This document shows positions 5,704-9,209 of a stretch of DNA of 9,209 nucleotides, piece by piece. The translations under genes and the position numbers were made by a program. The notes below the pieces were generated by a model that was given only the letters and a program-made list of their open reading frames with translations, had not been told where the DNA came from and did not search any database. The first letter of the stretch is position 1. Each line of letters begins with the position of its first letter. The DNA comes from Oscillospiraceae bacterium. GTDB taxonomy: Bacteria; Bacillota; Clostridia; Oscillospirales; Ruminococcaceae. Where the stretch lies: assembly GCA_029062865.1 (NCBI GenBank), contig JAIDPG010000360.1, positions 1 through 9,209 of the forward strand, in the 5' to 3' direction.

Positions 5704-6477
5704 TCAGCCGTTCTCCGCAGCCTTAACGATAGCCGTGAAATCGGGAGCCTTGAGCGACGCGCCGCCGATAAGACCGCCGTCTACGTTGGTCTTGGAAACG
5801 AGCTCCTCGGCGTTGCCCGCGTTCATCGAGCCGCCGTACTGAATGGTGATGCTCTCCGCGGTGTCTGCGTCATAGAGCTTCGCGAGCTGCGCTCTGATAA
5901 ACGCGCAGACCTCCTCCGCCTGGTCTGCGGTCGCGGTCTTGCCCGTGCCGATAGCCCAAACGGGCTCGTAAGCAATAACGCACTTCTGGAGATCATCCTT
6001 GGAAATATCGAAGAAGTCAAGCTTTATCTGGCGCGCGATTACCTCCTCGGTAATGTTGCACTCGCGCTCCCAAAGCAGCTCGCCGACGCAAACAATAGGC
6101 TTCAAGCCTGCCGCGAGAGCCGCCTTTGTGCGCTTGTTTACGGTCTCGTCCGTCTCGTTGAAGTACTGACGGCGCTCGGAGTGACCGAGCACTACATACT
6201 CAACGCCCATTTCCGCGAGCATATCCGCGCTGATCTCGCCTGTGAACGCGCCGCTCTTTTCAAAGTGGCAGTTCTCCGCGCCGATCTTGATGTTTGTGCC
6301 CGCGGTAGCGGCGAGCGCGGTCTCAAGGTTCGTAAACGGCACGCAAGCCACTACCTCAACGCTCTTAACGTCCGCAACGAGCGGCTTGAGCTCCTCAAGC
6401 AGAGCCTTCGCCTCGGGGCGGGTCTTGTTCATTTTCCAGTTACCGGCGATGATCGCCTTTCTTACGTTTTTCTTCAT
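5704..6477 (-). CDS. tpiA: Triose-phosphate isomerase
   Basis: Interconverts dihydroxyacetone phosphate and glyceraldehyde 3-phosphate as a soluble (beta/alpha)8 dimer. The catalytic residues are all visible: N13 and K15 in AGNWKMNK, H99 in LGHSERR, E171 in AYEPVWAIGTGKTA with flexible loop 6 behind it, YGGSMNAGN (214-222), and the phosphate-binding GGLIGGASL (234-242). Length is 257 residues, normal for the family. The start is ATG at 6477; the frame also allows a TTG at 6507, but the family begins close to the GNWKMNK strand. The ribosome binding site AAAGGA is 11 nt away, a little far. One deviation is CVGELLWERE (130-139) where CVGE[TS]LEERE is usual. It lies 38 nt after the acyltransferase gene and has no promoter of its own that I can see. 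Confidence 0.98.
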   Translation of the reverse strand: MKKNVRKAIIAGNWKMNKTRPEAKALLEELKPLVADVKSVEVVACVPFTNLETALAATAGTNIKIGAENCHFEKSGAFTGEISADMLAEMGVEYVVLGHSERRQYFNETDETVNKRTKAALAAGLKPIVCVGELLWERECNITEEVIARQIKLDFFDISKDDLQKCVIAYEPVWAIGTGKTATADQAEEVCAFIRAQLAKLYDADTAESITIQYGGSMNAGNAEELVSKTNVDGGLIGGASLKAPDFTAIVKAAENG

Positions 6478-6515
6478 AGTATAACCATTCCTTTCAATTG
6501 AGATCAACTCTCAAA

Positions 6516-7595
6516 TTATTTTGTTGTTTTTATTCCGATAATGAACCGAAGCGGTGCGGCTCTTTTGCAGAGCTCATAAAGCCCAACGGTAACGGCAAAG
6601 CTGACGAGCGTTATCAAGATAAATCGTATAAAGCCGTCACAATCGAGCTTTACGATAAAGAATGCAGCCGCCGAAAGCACAGTCTGATGAAGCCAATAGA
6701 TCGGAAAGCACGCGGGAGAAAAGTAGTCGGAAAACCTGCTTTTGAAGTCCAACAGCTTAGCCCCGACTGCCGCCGCGCCCAGAACGCCCGTCCACTCCAG
6801 GGCTCTGAAATCCAGATACCAAAACAGCTCGCTTTCAACTCCGACATTTCGCATAACGCAGCGGAAGATCATCATCGCAAGCCACAAGCTGCCAAGCAAT
6901 ATCCAATTGCGCTTCAGCTTTTCAATAACTTTATCATCGCTAAACAAAAAGAAGCCCAACAGAAAGCATATCGCAAATTCAAGCACGCCCTTTCCGCCGA
7001 TGTTAGCAACAAGACCGCCCGCGCTTAGCAGCACAAATCCGCCGACAATCATCACCACAACGGGTATTTTCGACAGCTCGGGCTTTTTATCCCGTTTGGC
7101 GTACCGGGCGTTCAAAGGAAGAAACGCCAGCGAAAACACAAACAGGAACAGTATAAACCACAAGTGCCCCGGCGTAAACCCGCCGTCATAACCCGTCAAG
7201 TCTGTCCATTTGGTGAAAAATACCGGATAGTGCCTAAAATAGCCGCCTTGATAATCGTTGTAGAAAACGTCCGCAAGAAAGCTCTGTATCGGTATCCAGA
7301 GCAGCAGCCCGCTCACGAACGGGATAAGCAGCCTCAAAACGCGTTCCCTTGCGTATTCGGCGGCGGTTCGTTTTTTCAGCGCGTAAAACGCCGACGCTCC
7401 CGCTAACGCAAACAGCAAGGACATCCACCACGGATACACCGCAAGGTCGATATATTGCAGCGCGGGAATTTCCCCGCCGTAAACGTAAAAGCCGTAATAG
7501 TCGCCCGAAAGGAAGCACATCGACGCGTGGAACGGGAACAGCAGCAAAATGCATATTACCCTAAGATTGTCTATGAAATACTTTCTTCCTGTCAC
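6516..7595 (-). CDS. Acyltransferase-3 family integral membrane protein
   Basis: 359 residues with about ten hydrophobic segments. The start motif YFIDNLRVICILLLFPFHA (6-24) with H23, the loop KKRTAAEYARERVLRLLIP (74-92), GHLWFILFLF (143-152, H144) and YWLHQTVLSAA (300-310, H303) are the layout of acyltransferase family 3 (OpgC/MdoC/OafA type). These membrane enzymes transfer acyl groups, often O-acetyl or succinyl, to extracellular polysaccharides or other surface glycans. The acyl donor and acceptor cannot be told from sequence. The start is GTG at 7595 with AAAGGA 5 nt upstream. It lies 30 nt after the SUKH-family gene, so the two are probably co-transcribed, and 38 nt before tpiA. The placement inside a glycolytic cluster is unusual; a link to surface sugar modification is speculation. 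Confidence 0.9.
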   Translation of the reverse strand: MTGRKYFIDNLRVICILLLFPFHASMCFLSGDYYGFYVYGGEIPALQYIDLAVYPWWMSLLFALAGASAFYALKKRTAAEYARERVLRLLIPFVSGLLLWIPIQSFLADVFYNDYQGGYFRHYPVFFTKWTDLTGYDGGFTPGHLWFILFLFVFSLAFLPLNARYAKRDKKPELSKIPVVVMIVGGFVLLSAGGLVANIGGKGVLEFAICFLLGFFLFSDDKVIEKLKRNWILLGSLWLAMMIFRCVMRNVGVESELFWYLDFRALEWTGVLGAAAVGAKLLDFKSRFSDYFSPACFPIYWLHQTVLSAAAFFIVKLDCDGFIRFILITLVSFAVTVGLYELCKRAAPLRFIIGIKTTK

Positions 7596-7625
7596 CTGTT
7601 TCCTTTCCGAATTGACCCGCTGCTT

Positions 7626-8246
7626 TTAAAAATCGCCAATCAGCTCTGAATAGCTGAAATAATCGTCGTCGTCAAGCTCTAATGTTCTGTCGGCGAAGTA
7701 TTCAAGCCAGTCGAGAAAGCGCATTGCCTTGCCGCTTTTGGGATCGGTAAGCGGGAAAATCCCCATATCGTTGGCGAGGTCGTAAAACCACACCGTGCCG
7801 TAGGTTTCCGCGTCGTCCGAGTTCACGATAAGAATGTTGAACATTCCGCAGCCCTCGTCGCAAAGAACGATAAATCCCAAATCACAGCTATCTTCGTCAA
7901 ACAACCTACGATATTCTTCATCGGAAATACTCTCGATATTCAGAGGATTTTTCAGCGTGTACGGGAATTTCGCCGTTAAATCTGCGGTGAGCGCGTGCTC
8001 TCGTTTTTTGTCAATGCTTCGCAGTCCGTAAAACGGCTGTGTGCCGCCCCTCGCTACGGTGGTTATAAACCGCCTGTAATCCTCGGGGAGCTTTATTCCG
8101 TTAGAGCTCTCAAACGCCGCAACGTACTCCTCGGAAAGCGGCTCGCTCCATTTCGGAGGGAATTCGCCGCACGTGTCAAGAGGGTGCTTCTCCGATAGCC
8201 GCTCCATTTTGAGCATTATTTCGGCGATGCGTTTGTCGATTTCCAT
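7626..8246 (-). CDS. SMI1/KNR4 (SUKH superfamily) protein
   Basis: 206 residues. The core matches the SUKH fold: PLSEEYVAAFESSNGIKLPEDYRRFITTV (36-64), where LPEDYRRF is the family hallmark, then GGTQPFYGL (67-75), DLGFIVLCDEGCGMFNILIV (122-141) with the conserved 'dead-on G' strand pair, TVWFYDL (151-157), and FLDWLEYFADRTL (177-189). The C-terminal tail is strongly acidic (LDDDDYF). In bacteria many SUKH proteins are immunity proteins against polymorphic or contact-dependent toxins, but others stand alone with unknown roles; no toxin is visible here. The start is ATG at 8246 with GAGAGG 4 nt upstream. That ribosome binding site immediately follows the T-tract of the pgk terminator, leaving no room for an ordinary promoter. 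The next gene (acyltransferase) follows after 30 nt. Confidence 0.88.
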   Translation of the reverse strand: MEIDKRIAEIMLKMERLSEKHPLDTCGEFPPKWSEPLSEEYVAAFESSNGIKLPEDYRRFITTVARGGTQPFYGLRSIDKKREHALTADLTAKFPYTLKNPLNIESISDEEYRRLFDEDSCDLGFIVLCDEGCGMFNILIVNSDDAETYGTVWFYDLANDMGIFPLTDPKSGKAMRFLDWLEYFADRTLELDDDDYFSYSELIGDF

Positions 8247-8256
8247 AATGCCTCTC

Positions 8257-8291
8257 AAAAAACAAATGAGCCGCCGCAGCGCGGCGGCTCA
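8257..8291 (-). terminator. Intrinsic terminator of pgk
   Basis: Reading leftwards, an 11-bp GC-rich stem (8291-8281 with 8277-8267) has a 3-nt loop and is followed by TTTGTTTTTT (8266-8257). It starts 25 nt after the pgk stop and is a strong rho-independent terminator. Confidence 0.92.
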
Positions 8292-8295
8292 CCGA

Positions 8296-8316
8296 AATTG
8301 TCAATTGTTAATTGAA
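8296..8316. repeat. AATTGTY heptamer repeat, three units, after pgk
   Basis: AATTGTC, AATTGTT, AATTGAA in tandem (8296-8302, 8303-8309, 8310-8316), directly abutting the pgk stop codon and just before its terminator hairpin. The third unit is degenerate. The same unit recurs after tpiA and at the gpmI stop. Confidence 0.6.
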
Positions 8317-9209
8317 TTACTTGTCCTGGATAGCGTCGATGCCCGGGAGACCCTTGCCCTCGAGGTACTCAAGAGAAGCGCCGCCGCCGGTGGAGATGTG
8401 AGTCATCTTATCAGCGAAGCCGAGCTGCGTTACAGCCGCAGCAGAGTCGCCGCCGCCGATGATAGTCGTAGCGTTAGCCTCCGCGAGACCCTTCGCGACA
8501 GCGATAGTACCCTTTGCGAGGATCGGGTTCTCAAATACACCCATAGGACCGTTCCAGACAACCGTCTTTGCGGACTTAACTTCATTAGCGAAGAGCTCCA
8601 TAGTCTTCGGACCGATGTCGCAGCCTTCCTTGTCGGCGGGAATGCTGCCGCTGTCAACGACCGCGGTCTCGATGGGAGCGTCGATAGGATCGGGGAAGCT
8701 GTCAACGATAGTCGTATCGATCGGGAGCAGCAGCTTCTTGCCGTTCTTCTCCGCCTTCGCGATCATATCCTTGCAGTAGTCAAGCTTCTCGTCGTCAACA
8801 AGCGACTTGCCGACTTCCTTGCCCTGAGCTTTCAGGAACGTGTACGCCATACCGCCGCCGATGATAAGCGTGTCGCATTTGTCAAGCAGGTTGGAGATAA
8901 CGTTCAGCTTATCGGCAACCTTCGCACCGCCGAGCACCGCTACAAACGGACGAGTGGGGTTCTCAACGGCATTGCCGAGGAACTCGATCTCCTTATTCAT
9001 AAGATAACCAACCGCGGTCTCCTTAACGAACTTCGTAACGCCGACCGTGGAAGCGTGAGCTCTGTGAGAAGAACCGAACGCGTCCATAACGAAAACCTCA
9101 CCGTGAACGAGATCCGCGAGCTCTTTCGCGAAGCCCTCGCCGTTCTTGGTCTCGTCCGCGCCGCGGAAGCGGGTGTTCTCGAGGACAACGATCTCGCCCT
9201 CACCCATAG
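8317..9209 (-). CDS. pgk: Phosphoglycerate kinase (N-terminus cut by window edge)
   Basis: Transfers the phosphate of 1,3-bisphosphoglycerate to ADP, the first ATP-yielding step of lower glycolysis, in the cytoplasm. The visible ~297 residues hold the end of the N-terminal domain (VVLENTRF, then DAFGSSHRAHASTVG) and the whole nucleotide-binding domain: FVAVLGGAKVADKLNVI, the LLPID stretch, VVWNGPMGVFE, IIGGGDSAAAV, and the C-terminal STGGGASLEYLEGKGLPGI. Roughly the first 100 residues lie beyond the right edge. The ATG at 9207-9205 is an internal methionine, not the start. An unusual point is MDAFG where NDAFG is usual. A strong terminator follows, so it is probably the end of its own transcript (gap upstream would be typical) rather than co-transcribed with tpiA. 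Confidence 0.97.
   Translation of the reverse strand, partial: MGEGEIVVLENTRFRGADETKNGEGFAKELADLVHGEVFVMDAFGSSHRAHASTVGVTKFVKETAVGYLMNKEIEFLGNAVENPTRPFVAVLGGAKVADKLNVISNLLDKCDTLIIGGGMAYTFLKAQGKEVGKSLVDDEKLDYCKDMIAKAEKNGKKLLLPIDTTIVDSFPDPIDAPIETAVVDSGSIPADKEGCDIGPKTMELFANEVKSAKTVVWNGPMGVFENPILAKGTIAVAKGLAEANATTIIGGGDSAAAVTQLGFADKMTHISTGGGASLEYLEGKGLPGIDAIQDK

Noticed and set aside
5683..6501. 272-codon open frame on the plus strand opposite tpiA
   Set aside because: Same codon-register effect of biased codon use in a highly expressed gene; no ribosome binding site or known domain.
1..9209. tRNA, rRNA, CRISPR, insertion sequence or prophage genes
   Set aside because: I saw no cloverleaf-like sequence, no regularly spaced long repeats, and no transposase or integrase motifs. 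A tRNAscan or Rfam search would settle RNA genes.

Overview
The window looks like part of a chromosome of a Gram-positive, low-oxygen member of the Bacillota, most likely class Clostridia and perhaps Oscillospiraceae/Ruminococcus-like. The signs are an HrcA/CIRCE heat-shock switch, sigma-A type promoters, strong AGGAGG-like ribosome binding sites, a lipobox lipoprotein with a low-complexity Ser/Gly/Ala stalk, and a cofactor-independent phosphoglycerate mutase next to pgk and tpiA. The family assignment is inference. The class-level assignment is better supported.

Left region (1-3380). The N-terminal part of hrcA runs leftwards off the window and is preceded by a perfect CIRCE operator and a sigma-A promoter. 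Divergent from it, with its own near-consensus promoter, is a spore-photolyase-like (SPL/COG1533) radical SAM protein whose last five residues match the beta-sliding-clamp binding consensus. Then come a small Cro/C1-type (XRE) regulator and a 453-residue surface lipoprotein with two tandem copies of an amidase-like cysteine-hydrolase fold. The first copy looks catalytic and the second has lost the apparent Cys and His. A strong hairpin at 3347-3380 ends this rightward block and faces a leftward block.

Right region (3396-9209, all on the minus strand). This is a glycolytic gene set: pgk (N-terminus cut by the window edge), tpiA and gpmI. It is interrupted by accessory genes. Between pgk and tpiA sit a SUKH/SMI1-KNR4 family protein and a multi-pass acyltransferase-3 family membrane protein. 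Between tpiA and gpmI is a 52-codon frame resembling the C-terminal part of a RelB-type antitoxin. Beyond gpmI is a small membrane-anchored protein of unknown function. Pgk, Tpi and Gpm catalyse the substrate-level phosphorylation, triose isomerisation and 3PG-to-2PG steps of lower glycolysis.

Points that stand out: the clamp motif on the radical SAM protein; the half-dead duplicated amidase-like lipoprotein with four cysteines kept in register in both halves; two genes (8246 and 3830, both minus strand) whose ribosome binding sites directly abut the T-tract of the previous gene's terminator; and a heptameric AATTGTY repeat at the 3' ends of all three glycolytic genes. I found no tRNA, rRNA, CRISPR array, insertion sequence or obvious complete new defence system.
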